A stretch of 64,000 nt of DNA from a bacterium SCSIO 12643 (lineage in GTDB: Bacteria; Bacteroidota; Bacteroidia; Flavobacteriales_G; Salibacteraceae). This document shows positions 17,828 through 27,686 of this stretch, piece after piece. The notes below the pieces were generated by a model. It was given only the letters and a program-made list of their open reading frames with translations. It searched no databases and had not been told where the DNA came from. Position 1 is the stretch's first letter. Each line of letters starts with the position of its first letter. The DNA is taken from the NCBI GenBank assembly GCA_024398135.1, contig CP073750.1, forward strand, positions 124,001 to 188,000, read 5' to 3'. Position numbers and translations under genes: made by a program.

Positions 17828-18907
17828 ATGAATAAGAGAATTGTAGGTATTGATGTGGCTCGAGCGCTGGCTGTTATTGGGATGATCATCGTTAACTTTA
17901 AAATGGTTTTTGGACATTCCGGTTCTGAAACATTATACCAGATTTCCAGTATTTTTGATGGTAAGGCAGCTGCCACCTTTGTTGTTTTAGCAGGTGTAGG
18001 AATAGCTTTTGCAACCAAAAATTTGTTGGCTCCGGAACATACAGCTCAGCTTATTTCGCGTAGAAATAAAATCTTAAAACGTGCCCTACTCTTATTCGTT
18101 ATCGGGATTTCTTATATTCCAATATGGCCTGCAGATATCTTACATTTTTATGGTGTATATATTCCAATCACGATCCTGTTAATCAGTAAAAAAAGTAATA
18201 TCATCTTATGGACGGCTATTGCTTTGGTCTTCTTGTTTCCAGTTTTGATGCTTTTTATGGATTACGAAAGTTTCTGGGATTTTACCAATTACGAATACAA
18301 TCAATTCTGGACCGTTAAAGGTTTTATGTATAATCTTTTTTTTAATGGCTTCCATCCGGTAATTCCATGGACAGCGTTTATGCTAATAGGATTATGGTGG
18401 GGAAGAAATGCCTTACATTCTATTCCATTTATCTTAAAGTCTATGAAAATCAGTCTCGGAATTTTCATTGGCATCCAAATCATCTCTAAAACGGTTATTT
18501 ACCTACTTGCTGATGGTCAACCGGAAATTGCTCAGGAGCTTTCAGAAATATTAGGCACCAGTCCAATGCCTCCCTTACCCATCTATATGATTTCAGGGGC
18601 ATCTATCGCTATTTTTATTATTTCTACATGTATTTACATTTCACAAAAATTTGAATCTCATGTCATCATTAAGTATTTGGCTCAAGCCGGTCAATTGGCT
18701 TTGACATTCTATGTGGCGCATGTCGTGCTAGGTATGGGATTAATGGAAACTATTTACCCCAATAGTTTAGGCACCTACACCATTACATTCTCAATGAGTT
18801 ATGCCGTTCTTTTTTCTCTGGGTTGTATTGTATTTGCACATCTGTGGTTAAAACGCTACAAAACCGGACCTTTGGAACGGATGATACATAAAGTCATTTC
18901 AATGTAA
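17828..18907 (+). CDS. DUF418-type multi-pass membrane protein (acyltransferase-like)
   Basis: 359 residues, about 8-10 membrane helices. The N-terminus RIVGIDVARALAVIGMIIVNF matches the opening of DUF418/DUF1624 membrane proteins, some of which transfer acyl groups to sugars. The C-terminus has KTGPLERMIH, the hallmark of the DUF418 end region. I chose the ATG at 17828 (MNKRIVGID) because it places the conserved motif at the start; a reading from 17804 adds eight atypical residues. The gene follows the DUF1272 gene by 64 bases. Substrate unknown. Confidence 0.8.
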   Translation: MNKRIVGIDVARALAVIGMIIVNFKMVFGHSGSETLYQISSIFDGKAAATFVVLAGVGIAFATKNLLAPEHTAQLISRRNKILKRALLLFVIGISYIPIWPADILHFYGVYIPITILLISKKSNIILWTAIALVFLFPVLMLFMDYESFWDFTNYEYNQFWTVKGFMYNLFFNGFHPVIPWTAFMLIGLWWGRNALHSIPFILKSMKISLGIFIGIQIISKTVIYLLADGQPEIAQELSEILGTSPMPPLPIYMISGASIAIFIISTCIYISQKFESHVIIKYLAQAGQLALTFYVAHVVLGMGLMETIYPNSLGTYTITFSMSYAVLFSLGCIVFAHLWLKRYKTGPLERMIHKVISM

Positions 18908-18968
18908 AAGCGACCAGAGTCATCTACAAACAACATATTTATCCATTTATTTAATCTCTTTGGTTCGT

Positions 18969-18976
18969 TAATTTTG
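18969..18976 (+). promoter_or_regulatory. Candidate -7 element (TAATTTTG) of the SLC13 gene
   Basis: TAATTTTG matches TAnnTTTG and ends 17 bases before the transporter ATG. No correctly spaced -33 element was found. Confidence 0.35.
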
Positions 18977-18993
18977 CGTCTTATTTCCAAAGT

Positions 18994-20433
18994 ATGGGAG
19001 ATTCAAGAATTGCATCCAACAAGTATATTGATAACAGTCAGGATATTCTAAATATTCAGCAAAAGGTCATCTACTTCCTTCTCAGTATTATTATGGCTTT
19101 CGGTTTAACCTATTGGTTATCTGATCCGGAATTAGATCAGGCACAGGTATATGTTATGTTTTTACTTTTCTTATCCATTGGATTATGGGTGACCGAAGCA
19201 GTACCTCCCTTTGCAGTCGGGCTATTCATAGTGGGCTTTCTCATCTTCGCGCTGGGTTCTCATTATCAAAAAGTAGATCCCGAAAATGCCACTGAGTACG
19301 TCATGAAATACGTTCAAACCTGGTCTAATAGTGTAATCTGGTTAATGCTCGGAGGTTTCTTTATGGCAGAATCCATGCGACAGGTAGGATTAGATAAAAC
19401 ATTGTTTAGAGTCACTATTTCAAAATTCGGAACCCGTCCCAGGTATGTGCTTTTAGGGATCATGTTGGTCACAGCCATTTTTTCTATGATCATGTCTAAT
19501 ACGGCTACCACTGCCATGATGATTGCAGCGATATTGCCGTTTTTGGATACTCTCAAAAAAGATGCGCCATTTGCTAAAGCGATGCTCATCGGTATTCCAG
19601 CTGCGGCTTCTTTGGGAGGTATGGGAACTATCATTGGCTCACCGCCCAATGCGATAGCTGTGGAAGCTTTAAACAATCATGGAATTCAATTTGGTTTTTT
19701 GGAATGGATGGTGATCGGTTTTCCTACTTCACTGGTTCTCGTTTTTATTTTTTGGTTATTTCTCATTCAAAAATATGTTCCAAAAGTCTCCACTATTGAT
19801 CTTTCATTTTTAGATCATTTGGATAAAGAGAGCAATTCAAGAATCTTTCAAGTCAAAAAACGGATCGTTTCCAGCATTTTACTTCTCACCCTACTCCTTT
19901 GGCTCACTGGAAATGTACATGGAATACCTGCATCGATGATTTCTTTTTTACCCATTATTGCTTTAACCATGTTTGGCATCGTATCTGGTGAGGAAGTACG
20001 TAAATTACCCTGGGACACTTTAATGCTAGTGGCAGGAGGCTTATCATTAGGATTAGCTATAAAAGAAACTGGATTAGCAGAATACTACGTCAGTCTGCTA
20101 AAAGACTTTGATCTCAACTTTTATGCAATGGTTTTAATTTTTTCGGTGTTGACTATTGTATTCTCTAATTTCATGAGTAATACAGCCACGGCTACCATTC
20201 TTATTCCAATTGCCATTATTCTGGCTCCTAACGATCCGTTAACACTTCCTTTGGTAATTAGTTTAAGCGCATCGGCTGCATTATTTCTACCGATCTCCAC
20301 ACCTCCAAATGCTATTGCATTTAGTACGGGAAGAATTGATCAAAGAGACTTTAGACACGGTGGTGTATTAATTGGGTTGATTGGTCCGGTTATCATTATT
20401 CTATTGGTTTTACTTTACATTCAATGGATTTAA
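18994..20433 (+). CDS. SLC13/DASS family anion symporter
   Basis: 479-residue inner-membrane transporter of the divalent anion:sodium symporter family, which takes up dicarboxylates, sulfate or related anions with sodium. The two family repeats are visible: MSNTATTAMMIAA with GSPPNAIAVEAL in the first half, and MSNTATATILIP with STPPNAIAFSTG in the second. These paired SNT and PPN motifs form the sodium and substrate sites. About 11-13 membrane segments are predicted. The substrate cannot be assigned. The small gene downstream starts 22 bases later and is probably co-transcribed. Confidence 0.92.
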   Translation: MGDSRIASNKYIDNSQDILNIQQKVIYFLLSIIMAFGLTYWLSDPELDQAQVYVMFLLFLSIGLWVTEAVPPFAVGLFIVGFLIFALGSHYQKVDPENATEYVMKYVQTWSNSVIWLMLGGFFMAESMRQVGLDKTLFRVTISKFGTRPRYVLLGIMLVTAIFSMIMSNTATTAMMIAAILPFLDTLKKDAPFAKAMLIGIPAAASLGGMGTIIGSPPNAIAVEALNNHGIQFGFLEWMVIGFPTSLVLVFIFWLFLIQKYVPKVSTIDLSFLDHLDKESNSRIFQVKKRIVSSILLLTLLLWLTGNVHGIPASMISFLPIIALTMFGIVSGEEVRKLPWDTLMLVAGGLSLGLAIKETGLAEYYVSLLKDFDLNFYAMVLIFSVLTIVFSNFMSNTATATILIPIAIILAPNDPLTLPLVISLSASAALFLPISTPPNAIAFSTGRIDQRDFRHGGVLIGLIGPVIIILLVLLYIQWI

Positions 20434-20455
20434 TACATTCGTAGCCTCACACGAA

Positions 20456-20983
20456 ATGGAAAATTCAATAGAAGACATACTAGGAGGCCGATTCAGTAAG
20501 GAGAAGTTTATCACGCATATCCAAAGTAATCCTGCCGAATTCCATAAAACTCTTGAAATTTCAATATCCAACTTAAAACCTCAAGCCTGGAGAGCGGCCT
20601 GGGTGATCAATCATTGTATGTCTAAAGATGATGAGCGAATTCGTTCGTTTATTGAAAAATATATTCAACATCTGGATCGTGTTGAAGATGGCCATCAAAG
20701 GGAGCTTCTGAAGGTGCTATCTAAAATGAAAATTGATGAGGATCAGGAAGGTTATTTATTTGATAAATGCGCAACTATTTGGGAAGATGTTTCTAAAAGT
20801 CCTTCAGTAAGAATTATAGCTTTCAGATTCATGGTTCAGGTCGCAGAAAACTATCCCGAGCTAAAAAATGAAATGGGATTCTTTTGTCAGGATCATTATA
20901 TCGATGAGCTTTCTCCGGGCATCAAAAACTCTTTAAAAAAACTCATCAAATCAGCTAAAATCAATCAAAACATTAACGGCTGA
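20456..20983 (+). CDS. Small helical-repeat protein of unknown function
   Basis: 175 residues, soluble, all-helical in appearance, with Trp/Ala helix pairs (AWRAAWVINHCM) and regularly spaced Leu/Lys helices that recall a short HEAT/ARM-type solenoid. I chose the ATG at 20456 (MENSIEDIL); an upstream reading would overlap the transporter gene. Its 3' end overlaps the convergent DUF2279 gene by 19 bases. No catalytic motif is visible. Probably a protein-interaction module. Confidence 0.7.
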   Translation: MENSIEDILGGRFSKEKFITHIQSNPAEFHKTLEISISNLKPQAWRAAWVINHCMSKDDERIRSFIEKYIQHLDRVEDGHQRELLKVLSKMKIDEDQEGYLFDKCATIWEDVSKSPSVRIIAFRFMVQVAENYPELKNEMGFFCQDHYIDELSPGIKNSLKKLIKSAKINQNING

Positions 20984-21924
20984 AAAATCACTTCTCCTTT
21001 GGTATTCATTTCAATTGCCGGAAATGGAATCTTCACCCAACTTAAAGCAATAAATACGGTTTTCAGAAATTTAGATCGGGTTGGAATTCGTGTAAAATCC
21101 ACATCCATTGAAAAATAAAATTGTCGGTACCGTTCGAAATATGGTAGCGGTTCTCCATCAATTTCGGTAGGATTTTCATGTCCACCAATCATCCCGTTCG
21201 CACCATATCCAAAAGCGACATTGATCCACCTGGGAAATCTTGAAGACGATGGTAAAAACGATCCAACGTTTCCAGATAGCCAGTATGTCTGTCCATTATA
21301 GTCCTTCAACATCCTTTCGTTCCAGGAGCTTCCCAATAAATTAGGACGATACTGCGCATATTCTGATGGACTGTAGGATAACTTTAAGGCAAACCTTTGC
21401 TCTTTCCAGGTCAATTGTTGTGCTACATATAGTCCACTTCCAACAGTATTTGCGGCCATATCTCCCCAGGAAAAACCCCACCCTTCCGAAAATCCATCCA
21501 TAACTTCAATGGTGGTTTGATACAACATGGAATATCCGGCACCATATAACGTAGATCTGGTATTATTCATTCCTGACCACCACAAAGCTTCTCGCCCATA
21601 TAAAGACAATTGATATGCAGTTAAAGTATGCCCTACTTTATCAATTCCTTCCCATTCTCCATTGTCATCAAAAGTGTGGAATTTTCCAGTTGAATATTGG
21701 CTGTACCATGTGGCATATAACCCTCCCATGGTAATCCCATAAAATGCAGCCGAAGAAATACCCACAATTTTAACTCTTTTAGAACTTAAGGTATCTGGTC
21801 TCCAATCTTGTGGATAATTGGCATATGCAATTACAGCATCGGGATTAACGACCTGTATGCTTTGCTGCGCTATTCCATTCAAACAGCAACATATCAAAAC
21901 CAGTATTCCTAACGCCTTTTTCAA
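20965..21924 (-). CDS. DUF2279-type (YfiM-like) exported protein
   Basis: 319 residues with a signal peptide (MKKALGILVLICCCLNGIAQ). The core has DKVGHTLTAYQLS, followed by an aromatic/Gly region and EVMDGFSEGWGFSWGDMAANTVGS, the pattern of the DUF2279/YfiM family of envelope proteins. The C-terminal part is aromatic-rich and may form beta strands in the outer membrane. Function unknown. It is convergent with the helical-repeat gene and lies beyond a terminator that ends the metal-efflux operon, so it is a separate transcript. Confidence 0.8.
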   Translation of the reverse strand: MKKALGILVLICCCLNGIAQQSIQVVNPDAVIAYANYPQDWRPDTLSSKRVKIVGISSAAFYGITMGGLYATWYSQYSTGKFHTFDDNGEWEGIDKVGHTLTAYQLSLYGREALWWSGMNNTRSTLYGAGYSMLYQTTIEVMDGFSEGWGFSWGDMAANTVGSGLYVAQQLTWKEQRFALKLSYSPSEYAQYRPNLLGSSWNERMLKDYNGQTYWLSGNVGSFLPSSSRFPRWINVAFGYGANGMIGGHENPTEIDGEPLPYFERYRQFYFSMDVDFTRIPTRSKFLKTVFIALSWVKIPFPAIEMNTKGEVIFQPLMF

Positions 21925-21972
21925 GTGGCTAAGATACTATGGACATTCACAGATTACAATACAGTGATTAAC

Positions 21973-22002
21973 AAAAAAAGCCGACTACAAGTAATCGGCT
22001 TC
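21973..22002 (-). terminator. Rho-independent terminator of the metal-efflux operon
   Basis: On the minus strand, AGCCGATTA and TAGTCGGCT pair around a short loop, followed by a run of seven T. It lies 17 bases after the adaptor gene stop and upstream of the DUF2279 gene. Confidence 0.75.
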
Positions 22003-22018
22003 TCTAATTTAAAATCTT

Positions 22019-23233
22019 TTAGTGGCTATGTTCTGCCTCTCCTTTCTTCATTTCTGCCATTAGATAATACGCATTGTTGTACGCGATTAAAGTATTGGCT
22101 GCGATAGACTGAAGCGGCTTTATTTCCACCCAATCATCATCTGTTACTCCTACGTTAACTTCTATGGGTTTAAACTCCCATTCGGTAACTTGCCCTTCAT
22201 TTTCCTGCTGAGCTGTGAAGATAAAATACTTATTCCCTTCTCGTACAACAGCGGCTTGTGGCAATGCCAGATTTTTCTGATCATCAACAATAATTCGTCC
22301 ACGGATATACATCCCAGGAAGTAACATACCATCTTTATTTTCAATCTCTGCATGAATATGAACCGCTTTCGGATCTTGTTCAAAGTTTTTCCCTACTGAA
22401 TAAATCTCAGCGTATATGGTCTTCTCTTTGCTGCTCTCCACATTAAAAGCAATCATCTGCCCTTCTTTTACCAATGCGATATCCTTTTCATATACCATAA
22501 AGTCCGCATGAACGTGGTCAATGTTCACAATTTCAAACAACTCCTTTTGAGGTGCTACATATTGGCCAATTTTCACCTCAACCAAACGTACGAATCCATT
22601 AATTGGAGATTTAATCGCAACTTTTTCAGAAATGTTTCCAGCCAAAACATTTTGGGGATTTAAATGCAACAATTTCAGTTGCGCTTCCAATCCCAAAACT
22701 CTTCCTTTTAAAGACTGATAGGAAGCACGTACTCTTTGGAACTCCTTTCCAGAACCCACCTTTTCTTCATAAAGTTTCTTTTGGCGTTTATAATCCTCTT
22801 CTTTAAATTCCAATTGATTCCAGGCATCAATATAATCCGTTTGTAATTGAATTAAATCGGGATGACTTGCATAAGCCAATATTTGTCCTTTAGATACCTG
22901 ATCTCCTTCAATAACTTTAATATCGGTGATATTTGCACCAATTACAGTTGATACTGTAGCTTCATTTTGTGGAGGTACTTCCAGCTGTCCATTCGCTTCT
23001 ACATATGTAGACAAATTCTTTTTTCGAATGGTATCTACTTTCATATTTAGAGAAGCAAACTGTTGAGCCGTAAAATGCACCTTGTCTTCATGTCCTTCAC
23101 TGTGTTCATGTTGTTCATCAGTTTCACCCGCATGATCATGTTCATGCGAATCTTCCGAGTTTTCCGGATTACAAGCTATCAACAAATAACTTCCCAGAAA
23201 CATAACCATTAATACTTTTATAATTGATTTCAT
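22019..23233 (-). CDS. RND efflux periplasmic adaptor (CusB/CzcB type) lipoprotein
   Basis: 404-residue membrane-fusion protein that links the inner-membrane RND pump to the outer-membrane channel in divalent or monovalent heavy-metal efflux. The signal peptide ends in a lipobox (LLIAC, Cys21). A His/Glu/Asp-rich stretch follows (about 28-52, DSHEHDHAGETDEQHEHSEG) that likely binds metal. Then come the usual barrel-sandwich/lipoyl, alpha-hairpin (about 130-200) and beta-barrel regions. A second His-bearing end (EAEHSH) closes the protein. It is 12 bases downstream of the fused pump gene and ends the operon. The metal (Cu/Ag versus Zn/Co/Cd) cannot be decided. Confidence 0.9.
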   Translation of the reverse strand: MKSIIKVLMVMFLGSYLLIACNPENSEDSHEHDHAGETDEQHEHSEGHEDKVHFTAQQFASLNMKVDTIRKKNLSTYVEANGQLEVPPQNEATVSTVIGANITDIKVIEGDQVSKGQILAYASHPDLIQLQTDYIDAWNQLEFKEEDYKRQKKLYEEKVGSGKEFQRVRASYQSLKGRVLGLEAQLKLLHLNPQNVLAGNISEKVAIKSPINGFVRLVEVKIGQYVAPQKELFEIVNIDHVHADFMVYEKDIALVKEGQMIAFNVESSKEKTIYAEIYSVGKNFEQDPKAVHIHAEIENKDGMLLPGMYIRGRIIVDDQKNLALPQAAVVREGNKYFIFTAQQENEGQVTEWEFKPIEVNVGVTDDDWVEIKPLQSIAANTLIAYNNAYYLMAEMKKGEAEHSH

Positions 23234-23245
23234 TTTAATTCTTTT

Positions 23246-26200
23246 TTACTGAACTCCCAATAGATATTCTAAATTGATAATCGACTGATTATACGCATTT
23301 AATGTTTCCAGATAACCGAACTTCATTTGAAGTCCCTGCGTTAAACTCTGGAAGTATTCAATGTATCCAATCCCTCCATTTTCATAGCTTTTTTGCGCGT
23401 TTTCAATTAACAAATCAGCCTGTTGCAATGCGGTATGTTTATAATACTTCAAGCTATAATCATATTTCAATACTTGTTGCAGTTGCTTATCGTATTCGTT
23501 TTGCAAAACATGAGAATAATAATCGGCTTGCGTTTGTACCATTTCTCTCTGAACATTCTTTGCACGTACATCTGCTTTATATGAGCCAAAGAATATCGGA
23601 ATAGATATTCCGGCTTGAATCCCTGAAAAACGGTCAGAAGACACTGCTAAATCTCCATTGCTGAGTCTTGAACCATCTAACGACTGATTGAAATATCCGA
23701 TTTGTAAATCAGGTAAGCTTTTAGCCAATTCTACTTCTTTTTCCGCTTGCGCTATTTCAATTTGTTGCACCACATATTTTAGCATTGGGTTTTGTTGAAT
23801 TTGCTGTGAATCGGTCAAAGCTGAAAAGTCTCTTTCTTCAAAGATTTTCGGTTCAAATTTCCAGCCAACCGTATCGTGTATCAATGCGCGTAACTGCTCT
23901 TCTTCAATGATAATATCCGAATGAATTAAATTCAGATTATTCTTCACTTCCATTGCTTTTGTCTCCGCTGTAACTTTTTCCAAATAGGTGGATGCTTCGG
24001 TTTCGTAACGTACATGGGCAGCATAAGCAAACCGTTGAAAAATAGAATCCTGATATTCCAAAAGCTTTTTCTGCTCCAACAAATACGACAATTGATACCA
24101 GGATTGTTTGATCTTTTGCTGTAATTCATTTTTAGAAATATCCAGCTGTGCCTGACTTCCTGCAATTCGTTCTTTAGCCAGTTTATTTTGTTTTCCATAA
24201 ACTGTTGGGAAACTTAAACTCTGATTTAATTCTACTGCAAAATCGTTTCGATAACTATTATACTGCCCGTATCGAAACAACACATTCGTTTTTCCCAGAT
24301 TCCAGGCTGATTTTTTTCCCAACTCTTCCATTGCTACTCCCTGACGAGCTACAGAAACATTCCCATTACTAGCCAATCCCACTGAAATCACATCTGATAA
24401 ATCACTTAACACCAAAGAATCAGGTGAGGATTGTGCCATTGAAACTGAAGAGAAAACGGAACAGATCAGAAATACGCCAACACTCTTACGAATTGTAACT
24501 TTAAACTGTGTTTTATTTTCCATCCATTTATATAAAATTGGTAATACAAAAAGTGTTAAAAATGTAGCAGTGATCATTCCTCCAATAACTACCGTAGCTA
24601 ATGGTCTTTGAATTTCAGCTCCGGCCGAGGTTGAAATAGCCATTGGCAAAAAGCCGAATATATCAGTCAATGCAGTCAATAGAATCGGTCTGATTCGTCT
24701 CTTTGCTCCAATGCGAATTCGTTCCGATAAACTCAGACTTTGGTCATGTTTGAGTTCATTCCAACCGCTAATCAAAACCAATCCGTTTAATACGGCTACA
24801 CCAAACAGTACAATAAATCCTACTCCTGCTGAAATACTAAATGGCATATCCCGCAACCATAAGGAGAATATTCCTCCAATAGCAGCCAGAGGAATGGCCA
24901 TATAAATCATCAATGTTTGTTTTACAGATTGTAGCGCAAAGAAGATCAGGATAAAGATCAAACCCAATGCAGCTGGTACTACCACCTTTAATCTTCCGGT
25001 AGCCCGTTCAAAATTTTCAAATGCACCTCCATAACGGATATAATATCCGGGGGGTAACTCCAATTGACTTTCCAGTTTATTTTGAATATCGGTTACCACA
25101 GACTTCACATCTCTTCCACGCACATTCACACCTACATATGTTCGTCTATTGGTATTGTCTCTACTGATCTGCATTGGGCCGGAAACATAACTGATTTCCG
25201 CTACCTCTTTTAGAGGGATCTGCGCCCCACTTTCCAGATATACATAAAGATTCTTTACATGATCAATTCCATCACGAAAGGATTGATTTAATCTCACAAC
25301 CATATCAAATCTTCTTTCACCTTCGAATATGACTCCGGCTTTGCTCCCAGCAAATGCCGTTTGAATAATCTCATTTAAATCAGAAACGTTTAATCCGTAT
25401 TGTGCCAATTTGTAACGATTGTACTTAATCGTAATCTGAGGTAACCCACTGGTGGCTTCTACTTTCATATCCGCTACACCATCAACTGTGGAAATCAAAC
25501 GCCCCATTTCTTCAGCTTTTACAGCCAGTACGTCTAAATCCTCTCCAAACAACTTCACCGCTACATCTTCACGAACTCCGGTTAAAAGCTCATTGAATCG
25601 CATCTCTATAGGTTGTGTAAACTCATAATTTACTCCTGGAATCTGATCTATTTCCGATTTAAGCTCAGCAATCAGCTTTTCCTTAGTCATTCCCGGTCTC
25701 CACTCACTTTTAGGTTGAAGAATCGCAAAGCAATCTGCGATATCCATCGGCATAGGGTCCGTAGGAACATCTGCTACACCAATCCGGCTTATGACATGCT
25801 CTACTTCAGGAAAATTCTGCTTTACAATCTGCTCCACTTTTGTAGTGGTTTCTATGGTCTCGGACAATGAACTTCCCGGTTTAAGAATCACATGAAAGGC
25901 AATATCTCCTTCATCTAATTTAGGAATAAACTCTCCACCCAATTGCATAAAGCTAAATACAGCTAAAGCCAATAAAGTCAAAGCAGAAATAATCATTGCT
26001 TTAGAATAATACATCGTTTTCTGAAGCACCTTTTCGTAGGCATTTTCTAAATATTTCACCAACCGATCTCCCGGAGATGGTTGGCTTTTAGGACTTACCT
26101 TTAAGAACCATGCTGACATCATGGGCACATAAGTGAGACAAAGGATCATCACACCCATCATCGCAAACATAAAAGTCAATGCCATAGGCTTAAACATCTT

Positions 26201-27613
26201 CCCTTCTACACCTTGAAGCGCCAGGATTGGAATAAATACGATGAGAATAATTAACTGGCCAAAAAATGCCGAATTCATCATTTTAGAAGAAGATTCGATA
26301 GCCACCGCATCTCTGGATTTCGTATCCATTTGATGGTTTTTCACCACCTTTTCATGTAACAGAAATACGGTTCCTTCTACAATGATTACCGCACCATCGA
26401 TAATAATTCCAAAATCAATGGCTCCTAAACTCATCAGATTGGCCCATACATCAAACACATTCATTAGGATAAATGCAAAAAGTAACGACAATGGAATGGT
26501 TGAAGCTACAATCAAACCTCCTCTCCAATTTCCTAAAAGGAACACCAATATAAAGATCACTATAAGCGCCCCTTCAATGAGGTTTGTGCTTACCGTACCG
26601 ATGGTATTTGAAATTAATCTACTTCGATCTAAAAATGGTTCTATACGCACACCTTCTGGTAAAGATTTCTGAATTTTCTCAACTCTGTTTTTAACCGCTT
26701 CAATCACATCATTGGAATTCGCACCCTTCAACATCAAGATCATTCCTCCTACAGCTTCACCCTCACCATCTTTGGTTAATGCGCCATATCTAATCGCCTT
26801 CCCATATTGCACAGTAGCCACATCATTAATGGTCAATGGGATATTATTTTCCGTTCTTAAAACGATTTTACGAATATCATCCAGGCTTCTGGCTAACCCT
26901 TCCCCACGAATAAAATTGGCCTGATGATTTTTTTCTATATAGGCACCACCCGAATTTTGATTATTAGCTGCTAAGGCTTCAAATACTTCTGACATGGTTA
27001 CACCCAGGGATTTCAATTTCTCCGGACTCACAGCCACTTCATATTGCTTTATATTTCCTCCAAAGGCGTTTACCTCAACAACACCCGGAACCATGGCCAT
27101 TTGACGTCTGATAATCCAATCCTGAACGGTTCGCAAATCACTTAAAGAATATTGATCTCGATATTCTTCATCTACCTCTAAAGAATACTGATAGATTTCT
27201 CCCAAACCTGTTGAAATTGGGCCGATTTCAGGTGTTCCAAAACCCTCTGGTATTTCTGAAGCCACCTCGGTTAACTTCTCTGCTACCAGTTGTCTGGGTA
27301 AATACGTTCCCATATCATCTTCAAAAACAACGGTAACCAGAGAAAGTCCGAATCGAGAGATAGATCTGATTTCTGCTACTCCTGGTAAATTAGACATTGA
27401 AACCTCCACCGGATAGGTTACAAATTGTTCAATATCTACGGTTCCCAGATTAGGTGCCTGCGTAATGATTTGCACCTGATTATTGGTAATATCCGGTACG
27501 GCATCTATGGGGACTTTGGACATACTCCAAATCCCCATCACAATTATAGCTAGCGTAAACACTCCTATAATTAGCTTATTCCTGATCGAATAAGCGATAA
27601 TATTATTAATCAT
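23246..27613 (-). CDS. Heavy-metal RND pump fused to a TolC-like outer-membrane channel
   Basis: 1455 residues. Residues 1 to about 1040 form a complete CusA/CzcA-type proton-driven pump: N-terminal IAYSIRNK, the TM4 acidic motif DFGIIIDGAVIIVE, and large periplasmic loops with porter motifs. Residues 1062-1455 form a TolC-type outer-membrane factor with paired coiled-coil helices. The two halves are joined by a hydrophobic stretch at 1045-1061 (VGVFLICSVFSSVSMAQ) that looks like a retained signal peptide with a cleavage site. Such pump-OMF fusions are known in Bacteroidota. The neighbouring adaptor and His/Cys-rich leader gene support a metal-efflux role. Specificity (copper/silver or cobalt/zinc/cadmium) is not resolved. 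Confidence 0.93.
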   Translation of the reverse strand: MINNIIAYSIRNKLIIGVFTLAIIVMGIWSMSKVPIDAVPDITNNQVQIITQAPNLGTVDIEQFVTYPVEVSMSNLPGVAEIRSISRFGLSLVTVVFEDDMGTYLPRQLVAEKLTEVASEIPEGFGTPEIGPISTGLGEIYQYSLEVDEEYRDQYSLSDLRTVQDWIIRRQMAMVPGVVEVNAFGGNIKQYEVAVSPEKLKSLGVTMSEVFEALAANNQNSGGAYIEKNHQANFIRGEGLARSLDDIRKIVLRTENNIPLTINDVATVQYGKAIRYGALTKDGEGEAVGGMILMLKGANSNDVIEAVKNRVEKIQKSLPEGVRIEPFLDRSRLISNTIGTVSTNLIEGALIVIFILVFLLGNWRGGLIVASTIPLSLLFAFILMNVFDVWANLMSLGAIDFGIIIDGAVIIVEGTVFLLHEKVVKNHQMDTKSRDAVAIESSSKMMNSAFFGQLIILIVFIPILALQGVEGKMFKPMALTFMFAMMGVMILCLTYVPMMSAWFLKVSPKSQPSPGDRLVKYLENAYEKVLQKTMYYSKAMIISALTLLALAVFSFMQLGGEFIPKLDEGDIAFHVILKPGSSLSETIETTTKVEQIVKQNFPEVEHVISRIGVADVPTDPMPMDIADCFAILQPKSEWRPGMTKEKLIAELKSEIDQIPGVNYEFTQPIEMRFNELLTGVREDVAVKLFGEDLDVLAVKAEEMGRLISTVDGVADMKVEATSGLPQITIKYNRYKLAQYGLNVSDLNEIIQTAFAGSKAGVIFEGERRFDMVVRLNQSFRDGIDHVKNLYVYLESGAQIPLKEVAEISYVSGPMQISRDNTNRRTYVGVNVRGRDVKSVVTDIQNKLESQLELPPGYYIRYGGAFENFERATGRLKVVVPAALGLIFILIFFALQSVKQTLMIYMAIPLAAIGGIFSLWLRDMPFSISAGVGFIVLFGVAVLNGLVLISGWNELKHDQSLSLSERIRIGAKRRIRPILLTALTDIFGFLPMAISTSAGAEIQRPLATVVIGGMITATFLTLFVLPILYKWMENKTQFKVTIRKSVGVFLICSVFSSVSMAQSSPDSLVLSDLSDVISVGLASNGNVSVARQGVAMEELGKKSAWNLGKTNVLFRYGQYNSYRNDFAVELNQSLSFPTVYGKQNKLAKERIAGSQAQLDISKNELQQKIKQSWYQLSYLLEQKKLLEYQDSIFQRFAYAAHVRYETEASTYLEKVTAETKAMEVKNNLNLIHSDIIIEEEQLRALIHDTVGWKFEPKIFEERDFSALTDSQQIQQNPMLKYVVQQIEIAQAEKEVELAKSLPDLQIGYFNQSLDGSRLSNGDLAVSSDRFSGIQAGISIPIFFGSYKADVRAKNVQREMVQTQADYYSHVLQNEYDKQLQQVLKYDYSLKYYKHTALQQADLLIENAQKSYENGGIGYIEYFQSLTQGLQMKFGYLETLNAYNQSIINLEYLLGVQ

Positions 27614-27686
27614 AAAATATTCTTTAATTCAACTACAGTTAAGTATTTGCTATCGTTTGGGCATAGCAATCCCTTGAAAAGTTGAA

